Origin: Clostridia bacterium
Lineage (GTDB): Bacteria; Bacillota; Clostridia; Christensenellales; Pumilibacteraceae
DNA: 64,000 nucleotides
NCBI GenBank assembly: GCA_022791915.1
Contig: JAAWAB010000002.1
Location: forward strand, 62,001 to 126,000
Direction: 5' to 3'
The stretch's first letter is position 1. Every line of letters starts with the position of its first letter. The notes under the pieces were generated by a model. The model searched no databases. It saw only the letters and a list, made by a program, of their open reading frames with translations, and had not been told where the DNA came from. Below are positions 1 to 8,281 of the stretch, piece after piece. The translations under genes were made by a program, and so were the position numbers.

Positions 1-265
1 CGCCGTGTTCTATGGCAAACTTGGACGCCACGGGGTGCAGATAATGCGGCAAACACACGTGCACAATGTCGGGCTTTACTTCCGTAATCATTTGCTCGTA
101 GTCGTAATATGCCTTACAACCGCTTTTTGCCGCCGCCTTGTCCGCTCTGTCCTTTTTAATATCGCAAACGGCAACCAGTTCGGTGTCGGAACGGTGCAAA
201 ACGGGCGTGACGTGCATGGTGAATATGTTGCCGCACCCTATAATGGCGGCGCGTAATTTTTTCAT
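1..265 (-). CDS. Gfo/Idh/MocA family oxidoreductase, 3' part outside window
   Basis: Only the first 88 codons are present; the gene runs off the left edge. The protein begins MKKLRAAIIGCGNIFTMHV, a Rossmann NAD(P)-binding start with the GxGxxx glycine motif of the Gfo/Idh/MocA family. Further on, VAVCDIKKDRA is the second-strand acidic residue that binds the ribose, and DIVHVCLPHYLH is the usual P-H/T-x-x-H segment. The start at 265 is preceded by an AAGGAAAA ribosome site. It follows another family member (360-1340) with a 94-base gap, so it is probably the third gene of an operon beginning at 2194. The family oxidises or reduces sugars, inositols or glycosides; the substrate cannot be read from this fragment. 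Confidence 0.85.
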   Translation of the reverse strand, partial: MKKLRAAIIGCGNIFTMHVTPVLHRSDTELVAVCDIKKDRADKAAAKSGCKAYYDYEQMITEVKPDIVHVCLPHYLHPVASKFAIEHG

Positions 266-359
266 TGTTTTTCCTTTTCGGACAGAAACCGCATTATTTC
301 TCTCCTGTCCTTTCTCCTCATGAATTTTTATCTGTAAATTTTGAGCATGCGACTCGCCG

Positions 360-1340
360 TTATACGCCGCCGTTCATCTCTTTTCTTACAAACTTAACCG
401 ATTCCACCGCGTCCGCAAGTCCCGCTTTTTCGGGCTTTTTGCCGGCTTTTAAGCAGTCGGTAAAATATTTCAACTCGTTGAAGTAGCCGCCTAAATCGGA
501 AATATTGCCCGCACCTTCCACCGACGCAGTGAATGCTTTTTCAAGCTGTACGTTTTCCATGCCGCCGTTTGTATACAGACGCAAACCTTCGTGCGTATAT
601 TCCGCCACCGCGTTTTCAAACTTTACACGGAACATCATCTCAAACGGATACTCTGCGGGAAAATCCCACGAGCCTTCGAGCGTTACCGCTTTATCGCCGT
701 AGTCGGCTACCGTTGATACATAGCTGTTTGCTTCGCCGCCGTGCCCGAGCACCGTAGAAAATTTCTTGGGTTTGCCGAATACATACAGCATATAATCCAC
801 ATCGTGAATATGTAAGTCGAGCGCCGCGCCACCGCTTTTTTCGGCAGCATTACGGTACCAGTGTTCCCACCCGTCGGGACGGGGCGAAAGACGGCGGAAC
901 ATAGCGTTTTGTACCTTGCCGTATTTGCCGCTGTCTATCAATTCTTTCAACCAAACGTATTCGTCCCAAAAGCGGATAACCTGCCCCACCTGAACGCCCG
1001 CGCCCGTTTCGCGCTGAATTTTAAGAAGGTGCTCGCCTTCGCCTGCCGTAAACGTGGCGGGCTTTTCCAGAAAGATATTTTTGCATTTGCGCATTGCCGC
1101 TTCGGCATGCTGTGCGTGCAAATATGTAGGTAAGCAAATATCCACGGCATCAAGCTGTTCGTTTTGTATCAACTCCATGCCCGTAGAGTATATTTTGGCG
1201 TCCGACAGCTTGGCGAGCGCTTCCGCTCTGTCTTTCTGTAAGTCGGCAACGGCTACCACCTGTACGCCGTCAATCGCGTTATAACAATTTGCATGCATGG
1301 TGCCCATAAATCCGCACCCAATCAGTCCTATTTTTATCAT
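360..1340 (-). CDS. Gfo/Idh/MocA family sugar oxidoreductase
   Basis: A 326-residue protein of normal family length. The N-terminal Rossmann fold shows IGLIGCGFMGTMHANCY (nucleotide loop) and VVAVAD at the end of strand two. The family signature KNIFLEKPATFT holds the EKP lysine, and the C-terminal half has the alpha/beta substrate domain with LDLHIHDVDYML, where D/H residues usually line the active site. It is predicted to be a cytoplasmic NAD(P)-dependent dehydrogenase acting on a sugar, inositol or keto-glycoside. It sits 14 bases downstream of a TIM-barrel isomerase/epimerase and upstream of a second oxidoreductase, a grouping typical of inositol or unusual-sugar breakdown. The exact substrate is unknown. 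Confidence 0.9.
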   Translation of the reverse strand: MIKIGLIGCGFMGTMHANCYNAIDGVQVVAVADLQKDRAEALAKLSDAKIYSTGMELIQNEQLDAVDICLPTYLHAQHAEAAMRKCKNIFLEKPATFTAGEGEHLLKIQRETGAGVQVGQVIRFWDEYVWLKELIDSGKYGKVQNAMFRRLSPRPDGWEHWYRNAAEKSGGAALDLHIHDVDYMLYVFGKPKKFSTVLGHGGEANSYVSTVADYGDKAVTLEGSWDFPAEYPFEMMFRVKFENAVAEYTHEGLRLYTNGGMENVQLEKAFTASVEGAGNISDLGGYFNELKYFTDCLKAGKKPEKAGLADAVESVKFVRKEMNGGV

Positions 1341-1354
1341 GATGAAATCTCTCC

Positions 1355-2194
1355 TTATTTTCTGCCTATAATTTTATCCATAGCGTTAGACGTATTGAAA
1401 ATTATCGTTTCGCTATACTGACTGTACGGCGGAATCATTTCGCCCGTCACCCAGCCGTTATAACCGATTTTATCGAATTCCGCTTTTACTGCTTTCCAAT
1501 TCACGTCGCCCGCCAATAAATCCACGAATCCATCCAGCGACCCCACGGCGCGGCGATAATCCTTGAAATGTACTTTTTTGATACGCTTGCCCAGGATTTT
1601 AATCCACTGCTCGGGATAGCCGCAATACAGCACGTTGCCCACGTCGAAATAACTGCCCACGTAGTCACTGCCCACTTTATCGATAAAGTCGCGCATTTCG
1701 AGCGGCGAAAGCAAAAAGTTGTTCCATACGTTTTCCAGCCCAATACTCACTTTCAACCGTTCGGCGTCTGCCGCAAGTTCTTTTACCGCCGCAAGCGAGC
1801 GCTCGTATACCACGTCGTAATCGGTTACGCCGAGTTCGGGCGAAAACGATACCGAAACGGCACCCGGCACAATGAGAATGGTGTCACACCCCAGCCATGC
1901 CGCAACCTGTAACTGTTTGCGCACGCACTCTTTTGCTTTTGCACGCATTTTCTCATCGTCGGACGAAAGCGAATACTTCCAATAAAGTCCGCTCGCCACC
2001 GAATAGAGCGCAATGCCCGCCTTATCCGCCGCGGCTTTCACCTTTTTCACGTCCGCCTCGGTAGACGCCAGCGAAAGTTCGCCTTCTTCGTCGAGCGCCA
2101 CTTCCACGCCGTCGAATCCCGCCTGTTTGGCAAGTTTGAAATTCTCTTCAAGCGTGCCGCCCGCAAAACTCCATATGCTGATACCCTTTTTCAT
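1355..2194 (-). CDS. Sugar phosphate isomerase/epimerase, xylose isomerase-like TIM barrel
   Basis: The ORF is open further upstream, but I start it at MKKGISIWSF (base 2194) because GGAGGG lies seven bases before that ATG and the family begins there. The 279-residue product has the AP-endonuclease-2 / xylose isomerase-like TIM-barrel pattern. AGFDGVEVALDEEGE is the strand-two segment with metal-binding Glu, SIGLENVWNNF carries the conserved Glu-Asn, YVGSYFDVGNVLY holds the FDxGN motif, and KKVHFKDYRR holds the His-x-Lys-Asp motif. These enzymes isomerise or epimerise sugars with a divalent metal. It heads an operon with two Gfo/Idh/MocA oxidoreductases and is divergent from an AraC regulator at 2319 that probably controls it. 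Confidence 0.88.
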   Translation of the reverse strand: MKKGISIWSFAGGTLEENFKLAKQAGFDGVEVALDEEGELSLASTEADVKKVKAAADKAGIALYSVASGLYWKYSLSSDDEKMRAKAKECVRKQLQVAAWLGCDTILIVPGAVSVSFSPELGVTDYDVVYERSLAAVKELAADAERLKVSIGLENVWNNFLLSPLEMRDFIDKVGSDYVGSYFDVGNVLYCGYPEQWIKILGKRIKKVHFKDYRRAVGSLDGFVDLLAGDVNWKAVKAEFDKIGYNGWVTGEMIPPYSQYSETIIFNTSNAMDKIIGRK

Positions 2195-2215
2195 AGATTC
2201 CCTCCGTAAAATTCG

Positions 2216-2258
2216 TTGACTGTGTCGATACTTATATGATACACTGAAAGTACAAAAA
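2216..2258. promoter_or_regulatory. Divergent promoter region between isomerase and AraC genes
   Basis: On the plus strand TTGACT (2216-2221) and TACACT (2240-2245) are 18 bases apart, and TGA precedes the -10 (extended -10 form); this would serve the AraC gene at 2319. On the minus strand a weaker pair, TTTTTG (2258-2253) and TATAAG (2236-2231), is 16 bases apart and would serve the isomerase operon. The overlap of the two suggests joint control by the AraC protein. The assignment is by eye only. Confidence 0.45.
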
Positions 2259-2318
2259 AGTCTTTGAACAATCGCATACTTTTTTTGCACATTTGTACCC
2301 AATCAAGGAGAGCGCAAA

Positions 2319-3200
2319 GTGAACGACGGTTTTGTTAAACAATCCAACGAACGGCTCGTTGCGGTAGAAAACATCGTAACGGTTATTTACATGGAATACA
2401 CCAAAGATTTCGTATTTGCAGGCGAAGCACACGACTTCTGGGAATTCACCTATATCGATAAAGGGTCGGTTGTTTTCACGGCGGATACCCGCGAATTTTT
2501 GCTGAAAGGCGGCGAAATCGCCTTCCATAAACCCAACGAATTCCATAAACTGCGAGCAGATAAAGTGCCGCCCAACGTAACGGTGGTATCGTTTGTGTGC
2601 CGCTCGGACGCCATGCGACTTTTGGAAAACAAAATTTTTCGCTTAACGGCGCAAGAGCGGAATATCCTGTCCGAATTGTTGGACGAAGGACTGGCGGTGT
2701 TCGAACCGCTCACCGCAACGCCGCCCGTTATGGGAATGCGCGAAAAACCGAACGCACCGTTTGCCGCAAAACAACTCACGTTCAACCTGCTCGAACGCTT
2801 TTTAGTAACCCTATTGCGGCGCAGCGAACTTGCCATACGCCGCGAAAGCCGCAGTGTGAGCAAAATCGAAAAGAGCGACTATCCCGAAGAAGTGTATACA
2901 ATTTTACTGTATATGGAACAGAATATCGACCGCAATCTCACGGTTGCCGATATTGCCGACAAATTCAATCAGAGCGAAAGCACGTTGAAAAAACTCTTTT
3001 CGGCACATCTCGGGTGCGGCGTAATTGCCAAATTCAACGACATGAAACTGCGCCACGCAAAAGTGCTGATACGCGAGCGCAATCTCAACTTTACCGAAAT
3101 CGCCGAAGTACTCGGATTTTCGTCGGTACACTATTTTTCCCGTTTGTTCAAAAAGAAAACGGGCATGACGCCCTCGGAATATTCCGATTCGGTCGTTTAG
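2319..3200 (+). CDS. AraC-family transcriptional regulator
   Basis: This 293-residue protein has an N-terminal cupin-like sensor half (EAHDFWEFTYIDKGSVVF, then GGEIAFHKPNEFHKL) and a C-terminal double helix-turn-helix of the AraC type. The latter has NLTVADIADKFNQSESTLKKLF as helix-turn-helix one and the family signature EIAEVLGFSSVHYFSRLFK followed by KTGMTPSEY. The start is GTG at 2319 with AAGGAG nine bases upstream. It is divergent from the isomerase/oxidoreductase operon, so it is likely the local sugar-responsive activator. It is one of the few plus-strand genes here and ends at a clear hairpin terminator. Confidence 0.92.
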   Translation: MNDGFVKQSNERLVAVENIVTVIYMEYTKDFVFAGEAHDFWEFTYIDKGSVVFTADTREFLLKGGEIAFHKPNEFHKLRADKVPPNVTVVSFVCRSDAMRLLENKIFRLTAQERNILSELLDEGLAVFEPLTATPPVMGMREKPNAPFAAKQLTFNLLERFLVTLLRRSELAIRRESRSVSKIEKSDYPEEVYTILLYMEQNIDRNLTVADIADKFNQSESTLKKLFSAHLGCGVIAKFNDMKLRHAKVLIRERNLNFTEIAEVLGFSSVHYFSRLFKKKTGMTPSEYSDSVV

Positions 3201-3226
3201 CCATTTTATACTTCCCCTAAACCGCT

Positions 3227-3267
3227 AAAAAACATGCGAGCCTTGTAAAAAGACTCGCATGTTTTTT
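3227..3267. terminator. Bidirectional intrinsic terminator
   Basis: AAAAAA-CATGCGAG (3227-3240) pairs with CTCGCATG-TTTTTT (3254-3267) around a 13-base loop. It lies between the AraC gene (plus) and the 3' end of the convergent lipoprotein gene (minus) and has a T-run in both directions, so it can stop both transcripts. Confidence 0.85.
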
Positions 3268-3322
3268 GCCGAATGGGTATCGGCAAGATTCGCATGGATT
3301 GTTTATAAAATTGCGCGGATTC

Positions 3323-6019
3323 TTATTCCTGCGTCCCCAAGTAATTCGCTATATAGTCGCCGTCCACAAACTTGATTGCGGAAATTTCCACACCCGCAAA
3401 TCCTTCCGCAAACGAAAGCGTTCCCGTAAAGGTTTCCGAATCGGTGCATTGCGACAAATCGAACACAAACGTATATGCCGTATCTGCCGTAAGCGCGCCC
3501 GTTACCAACTCACCTTGCGCATCATACACTTTCAGCACGGTAAGAGCGGGAGCAGGGTCGGCAGGCGTATCATCGGCAAGTTGCGCGGCAGGGTCGGTGT
3601 ACGAAACCGCGCCCGTGCTTGCATCGAACCAAACGTTCGTTGCGCCCACCGTAAACTTATGCGCGCCCGCCGCAATCTGCGGGAACTTCAAATCGAACAT
3701 AGCGTAGGTATACCCTTTTGCATACTGCAATGCCACGGCGGCGTCTACCCCGAGTTGCAGATTGCAATTTGCGGCGTCGATAATCACTTTGCCGTCTACG
3801 GGTTCCACAGGCACGCAAGGGTCGGTAGCGCCCACTTTACGAAGGGTTACGTCCTGTTCTTTTTCTTCCACGGGAACACCCGAGTCTTTCAGTCGAACGT
3901 TCGTCCACACAATGTTGGAAATTTTCGCATGCTCGATTCCGCAGAACACTACCAACGAATGATAGGTACCTCCAACAGTAAGATTCAATTCAAACGTATA
4001 TTTTTTACCGACCTCAATCGGCTTTCCTTCCGCAGGCAATTTCGTTCCGCTTTCAAACCCGTCGAGCACAAGCGCGCCCGTTTCGTCATAAGCGGCAAAC
4101 CCTACTTGTTGTTCCAAAATGCTTTTTCCGTCTTTATTAAACCAAACGTAATTCCAGGAGTCGTTTGCTTTTGCAAAGAAATTGAAATTCTTTTTGTTAT
4201 GCGCCGAATGTCCGCTTGCAATGGTATCGAACGAATCGAATACAATATCGAATCGCGCGATATTCGCCCCCGCATCTTCATGCGGCACACTGTAATCCAA
4301 AGAAAGAAAATGCATATCTTGCCAAGCATTCGTATTTTTTTCTTCTTTGAAAAATTCGGGGTCGGCAGTATTGTACACACCGTCGGCGTCGGGCGTTTTT
4401 TCGGTTACTACTCCGTAATAAATGCCACCTGCCGGCGCGTTAGGATACATCTCCGGTTGCGTAGGAGTACCCCAGTAAATCCGCTCTACGTTATACGCAC
4501 CCGTATCATGTTTCATTTCATACAATTTTCCGGGACGCGACATGATTTTCACAAAAGGATTTGTGGTGTGCACCGTAAAATCTTTTATGTAGCAATTTTG
4601 CAACCCCGTAAGCGCAATTCCTTCTTCCGCAAACGTACTCGTTCTATTCGCAAACGGTACGATAATCGTATACCAAACGTCTTTTGTCATTTGGTTATCC
4701 GCAGTGCCCGGCAAGCCCCAAAATACTTCTCCGCCGGCTTTCATGGTAAGGTCACAACCGGTATCGCATACGGTAGCACCCGTAGCCTTATCATAAATAA
4801 GAAACGGCACGATTCCGTTCTTCAATCTTACCAGATTTCTCGGATTCGCCTTATATCCGCCATACGAGGAACCCTGAATAAAATCGGGCGACGAAGTATC
4901 CGTCATATTCCAATGCAAATATCCCATTCCGGGAATCGGGGACTGGTCGTTATAAAATCCGATTTCGGTGCCGCCGAGATTCATCTCGATTTCGTTCGGC
5001 ACTTCGGCGCGGAAGTATACGTCGAACATAAGGTACACATATCCGCTTGCGTATGCCGCATCGAGCGCAGTGGCGTCGAACGTAAGTTCGCTCGCACCTT
5101 TATCGAGTACAATCACTTCGTAGGCGTCGTCGCCTTCGCCCAATATTTCGGTTTCAAACGTATCGGTGGTATCCTGACGGATTGTAAGCGCAACCGTATC
5201 GCTACTGTATGTATGGCGGCGCGCCAAATCGAACTTGTAGTCGCCGTAAGCGGTGCGCATGGTGCACGCATATGTGCCGTCGGCAAGCGTTGCCCATTCG
5301 TCGGTAAAAGCAATACCGTCGGTCGTTACTTGGGCAAACTCTACGTCTGTTGCCGTTTTAATATCGAGAATTTCGGAAACGTCTACCGCCGTATCGAGTT
5401 CGAGCGCCGAAAGAGTAAAGGTTGCGGCGGCAACGTCTGCCGCGGCATGAAATTTATAGTCGAGCGTTTTTTCGGTATCGGTGGTGAGTACGAATACCGA
5501 CACGTCTACCGTTTCGGTTAAATCTTCTTTACCTTCTATTTCGGCAGTTACGGTAACGGTGGCGGTTCCGCGGGAAAGCGCGGTAATTTTGCCTTGTTCG
5601 GTTACCGTTGCCACGTCTTCGTTATCCGAATCGCACGTAACGATTGCGTCCGTAAACGCTTCGCCGTTTTTCTTTACCGAAATTCCGATTTCCTGTGCGT
5701 TCTCTCCGCCTTTTACCAGCTGAATCGATACGGTAGATTTGGCAATCGAAAGCGTGTACACATCTTCCGCAGGCGGATTATCCGGGTTGTCCGGATTATC
5801 CGGATTATCCGGATTATCAGGGTTATCCGGATTGTTGGGATTATCCGGATTGTTGGGATTATCCGGATTGTTGGGGTCGTCGGGGTCGTCGGGCAAATCG
5901 ATAGGCGGTTTGTTATCGCCCGTCGGTTTTTTCGTGTCGTTGTTGCCACACGCGCCAAAACCGAGTACGGCAATGATAAGCGCCAACAATATCATCAGCG
6001 GCGCCAATCTTCTCTTCAT
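3323..6019 (-). CDS. Large surface lipoprotein with BIG2 (Ig-like) domain and Asn-Pro-Asp linker
   Basis: I start at MKRRLAPLMILLALI (base 6019), with GGAGGAG just upstream; the open frame extends 13 codons further but lacks a site there. The 898-residue product has a signal peptide ending in the lipobox-like GFGAC (Cys about 24), then a low-complexity Asn/Pro/Asp linker of about 50 residues. A bacterial Ig-like group 2 domain follows (TLSIAKSTVSIQLVKGG through GTATVTVTAEIEGKED). The rest is a set of beta-rich modules of unknown type. One module (VFCGIEHAKISNIVW) recurs in the lipoprotein at 11768-13525. It is predicted to be membrane-anchored outside the cell and may bind carbohydrate; this is inferred from neighbours only. 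Confidence 0.8.
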   Translation of the reverse strand: MKRRLAPLMILLALIIAVLGFGACGNNDTKKPTGDNKPPIDLPDDPDDPNNPDNPNNPDNPNNPDNPDNPDNPDNPDNPDNPPAEDVYTLSIAKSTVSIQLVKGGENAQEIGISVKKNGEAFTDAIVTCDSDNEDVATVTEQGKITALSRGTATVTVTAEIEGKEDLTETVDVSVFVLTTDTEKTLDYKFHAAADVAAATFTLSALELDTAVDVSEILDIKTATDVEFAQVTTDGIAFTDEWATLADGTYACTMRTAYGDYKFDLARRHTYSSDTVALTIRQDTTDTFETEILGEGDDAYEVIVLDKGASELTFDATALDAAYASGYVYLMFDVYFRAEVPNEIEMNLGGTEIGFYNDQSPIPGMGYLHWNMTDTSSPDFIQGSSYGGYKANPRNLVRLKNGIVPFLIYDKATGATVCDTGCDLTMKAGGEVFWGLPGTADNQMTKDVWYTIIVPFANRTSTFAEEGIALTGLQNCYIKDFTVHTTNPFVKIMSRPGKLYEMKHDTGAYNVERIYWGTPTQPEMYPNAPAGGIYYGVVTEKTPDADGVYNTADPEFFKEEKNTNAWQDMHFLSLDYSVPHEDAGANIARFDIVFDSFDTIASGHSAHNKKNFNFFAKANDSWNYVWFNKDGKSILEQQVGFAAYDETGALVLDGFESGTKLPAEGKPIEVGKKYTFELNLTVGGTYHSLVVFCGIEHAKISNIVWTNVRLKDSGVPVEEKEQDVTLRKVGATDPCVPVEPVDGKVIIDAANCNLQLGVDAAVALQYAKGYTYAMFDLKFPQIAAGAHKFTVGATNVWFDASTGAVSYTDPAAQLADDTPADPAPALTVLKVYDAQGELVTGALTADTAYTFVFDLSQCTDSETFTGTLSFAEGFAGVEISAIKFVDGDYIANYLGTQE
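5774..5888 (-). repeat. Nine-base tandem repeat coding for an Asn-Pro-Asp linker
   Basis: GGATTATCC and close variants (GGATTGTTG, GGGTTGTCC) repeat about twelve times in phase with the reading frame, giving a (Asp-Asn-Pro)n spacer right after the lipoprotein signal of the 3323-6019 gene. Because the unit is a multiple of three, slippage would change linker length without breaking the frame. Confidence 0.85.
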
Positions 6020-6101
6020 CTTTCTCTCCTCCGTTTTCTGTTTTTTATCTTTCGGCAAGGTGCCGTTCAGAACAAGATTTTAGCTTATCTTCATTTTATC
6101 A

Positions 6102-7397
6102 CTATTTATTGCTATGGTCTATACCCCTTGTTGCCGTTTTTCTTTTGTTTGTTAGTTCCGCAATAAAGAGCAAAACAGCCGACACAACGGCAAGAGAAAG
6201 CCACAAAATCACTACTCCCGTCCACCCCGTTTTATTCAGCATGCCGCCCAACAAAAAGCAGGAAAGCGCGGTACCCACATACGCAACCGAATTGAGAAGT
6301 CCCGACGCAGTACCCACGCACCCGTATTTTTCAAACGACAGCGGCAATACGCTGATAAAAATAAAATTGCAAGCATACATGCTTGTGGTTACCAAAACAA
6401 TGAACGCTACCGAAAGCACCGCATGCACTTTTCCGAATAAAGCAAACGCCGCAAGCGCAACCGTGGCAATCAGAAAAAAGATAATTGCCGTGCCGTACGG
6501 ATTGCCCGTTTTTTTATACGCATAACGCGAAAGATAGGCGCCGAACGTGTTAAACACAGCCACCGCCATGGTGAGCGCAAGCGTAAACGTGGTGCCGATT
6601 CCGAAAACGCCTTTGAGAAAGGTGGGCGTCCAGGACGTCATGCCGTCTTTTAACGCGCCGTGCGCCGCTATGGGAAAAAGCACAACGGCAAACCCGGATA
6701 AAAAAATCTTTTTTGCGGGAAAGAGCATTTCTTTACGCGTAGCGCGCGGCTTTCGGATTTGCTCCGCTTGTTCGTGCGACACGGAATCCGCATTTTTATC
6801 ATTCTCCGTTTGCACATTACACACAAGCGCCCGCGAGCAGAGTATCACGAAAACAAGCACAAGCAACGTTATCACAAAATCAAGCAGTCCGCACACCAAA
6901 AACACATATTTCCAAGCAAGAAAGCGCAAAACAACAAGCGACACGGCGTATCCCGCCAACGTGCCCACAGGCATAGCCACCGAAACGTTTGTAAGATTTT
7001 TCAACTGCTCGTCGGGCGTAAAATAGCGCGTAAACAGTTTGAGAATGGGCGCCCACACGAATGCCTGCGTCCATCCGTTCACCGCCCATAATACGAGCAC
7101 GGGAATAAAAGCGGGAAAGAAAAAAATACCCATATTGCAAATCGCCGACCCGCCCAATCCTACGGCTAATAAAAGCGCGGGCGGCAATCGGTCGCTTGCC
7201 ACACCGCCGAACAGCTGTCCCACCCCGTAACACACAAAATAAACCGACGTAATCACGCCCAACTTTTCCACCGTGAGCATGCCCGACTCCACAATGTCGG
7301 GCATTGCCGCCGTTAAATCCAGCCTGCACACATAAGCAAACAGGTACGCGAGCGTCCCCGTGAGAAACAAGCCGCGTTTGGCGCGTTTTTCCGTCAA
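6102..7397 (-). CDS. MFS transporter, organophosphate/phosphate antiporter-like
   Basis: This is a 431-residue protein with about twelve hydrophobic segments and a hydrophilic central loop (about residues 195-225), the usual 6+6 MFS layout. The loop between helices two and three reads GQLFGGVASDRLPPAL, the MFS motif A region. The order and spacing (VYFVCYGVGQLFGG, then WTQAFVWAPILKLFTRYF) resemble the GlpT/UhpT organophosphate antiporter branch. It overlaps the metallo-beta-lactamase gene by four bases (ATGA), so the two are co-translated, and it probably imports or exports a small metabolite handled by that operon. The substrate is not known. Confidence 0.85.
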   Translation of the reverse strand: MTEKRAKRGLFLTGTLAYLFAYVCRLDLTAAMPDIVESGMLTVEKLGVITSVYFVCYGVGQLFGGVASDRLPPALLLAVGLGGSAICNMGIFFFPAFIPVLVLWAVNGWTQAFVWAPILKLFTRYFTPDEQLKNLTNVSVAMPVGTLAGYAVSLVVLRFLAWKYVFLVCGLLDFVITLLVLVFVILCSRALVCNVQTENDKNADSVSHEQAEQIRKPRATRKEMLFPAKKIFLSGFAVVLFPIAAHGALKDGMTSWTPTFLKGVFGIGTTFTLALTMAVAVFNTFGAYLSRYAYKKTGNPYGTAIIFFLIATVALAAFALFGKVHAVLSVAFIVLVTTSMYACNFIFISVLPLSFEKYGCVGTASGLLNSVAYVGTALSCFLLGGMLNKTGWTGVVILWLSLAVVSAVLLFIAELTNKRKTATRGIDHSNK

Positions 7398-8260
7398 AGA
7401 ATCACCTCCGCGCCGTCGTGCGCCAATATAAATCCGTCGGGTACTTCGGAAAACAAAGCGGGCAACGAACGGGCGGCGTTATGAGAAACGTGCGTGAGTA
7501 TATGCACCGTGCTTTTATGCGTCAATCCCCTTTGTATCAGCTCGGCGCGCATATCCGCACAGTCGGCAAAATTCATGTGTCCTTCGTTGAAATCCAGCGT
7601 GCCGTATGTGCAATCATACGCAACGGCGTCGAACGGCTTGCCGTCTTTTTGCATAAAATCGTAAATGCGGGCAGAAAGACGCCCCGTGTCGGTAGCATAT
7701 AAAAGCCGTTTGCCCTTCTTTTCCACGGCAAAAATCATGCTCGGCTCGTCGGGCATATGCGCCGACGGATACGCCGTTACGGTGTATTCTCCCGCCGTAA
7801 ACGTTTCCCACGGCGTAACGCAAACATATTCGGTGCTTTGCGGATATTTTTCGTAGCCGTTCTCTATGCCGAGCGGCTCATGCGCATACATTCCCTGCGG
7901 ATATCCCGCATGAAAACGCTCCAACAAATCGGTAACGGCTTTGCTTGCATATACGGTAACGGTAGGCTCGGCAAGACAATACGACGACGCAAGTCCGCGC
8001 ATAAAAAAATCTTCGGCGTAAAAATGATCGGAATGGGAATGCGTGACCAAAATATGCCGAACCCGCGCAAGGTCTACCCCGTGCATAAGCGCGCGATAGT
8101 AGCTGTCGGGCGGAAAGTCAATCAGAAAATCATCGTCGAGTAAAACCTGACTGCGGGTAAAAAATTTTCGTTCCGCACGCGCCTGTCTACACAGCGCACA
8201 TTCGCAAAAAACAGCGGGAATTCCTTCCGACGCGCCCGCCCCGAAAAACGTTATTTTCAA
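7394..8260 (-). CDS. Metallo-beta-lactamase fold hydrolase, PhnP-like
   Basis: The 288-residue protein starts MKITFFGAGASEGIP, the first strand of the MBL fold, and contains the metal motif THSHSDH (HxHxDH). There are later histidines in AYPSAHMPDEP and HILTHVSHNA and an Asp in YATDTGRLS. The early CECALCRQAR segment resembles the zinc or substrate insertion of PhnP-type phosphodiesterases, which cleave cyclic phosphate esters. It is predicted to be a cytoplasmic phosphodiesterase or related hydrolase. It lies in an operon after a glycosidase-like gene (22-base gap) and overlaps the MFS gene by four bases, so a phosphorylated sugar derivative is a reasonable but unproved substrate. Confidence 0.87.
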   Translation of the reverse strand: MKITFFGAGASEGIPAVFCECALCRQARAERKFFTRSQVLLDDDFLIDFPPDSYYRALMHGVDLARVRHILVTHSHSDHFYAEDFFMRGLASSYCLAEPTVTVYASKAVTDLLERFHAGYPQGMYAHEPLGIENGYEKYPQSTEYVCVTPWETFTAGEYTVTAYPSAHMPDEPSMIFAVEKKGKRLLYATDTGRLSARIYDFMQKDGKPFDAVAYDCTYGTLDFNEGHMNFADCADMRAELIQRGLTHKSTVHILTHVSHNAARSLPALFSEVPDGFILAHDGAEVIL

Positions 8261-8281
8261 AATTCTATCCTTTGCCGAACG

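Noticed and set aside
3266-5521. 751-codon plus-strand open frame opposite the large lipoprotein
   Set aside because: It has no ribosome site, a basic composition with many Arg/His/Phe, and lies fully antisense to a gene with signal peptide and known domain. Codon bias of the sense gene leaves the antisense frame open.
5774-5888. Short-unit repeat as a possible CRISPR array
   Set aside because: The units are nine bases, in frame, and encode a protein linker; there are no spacers.
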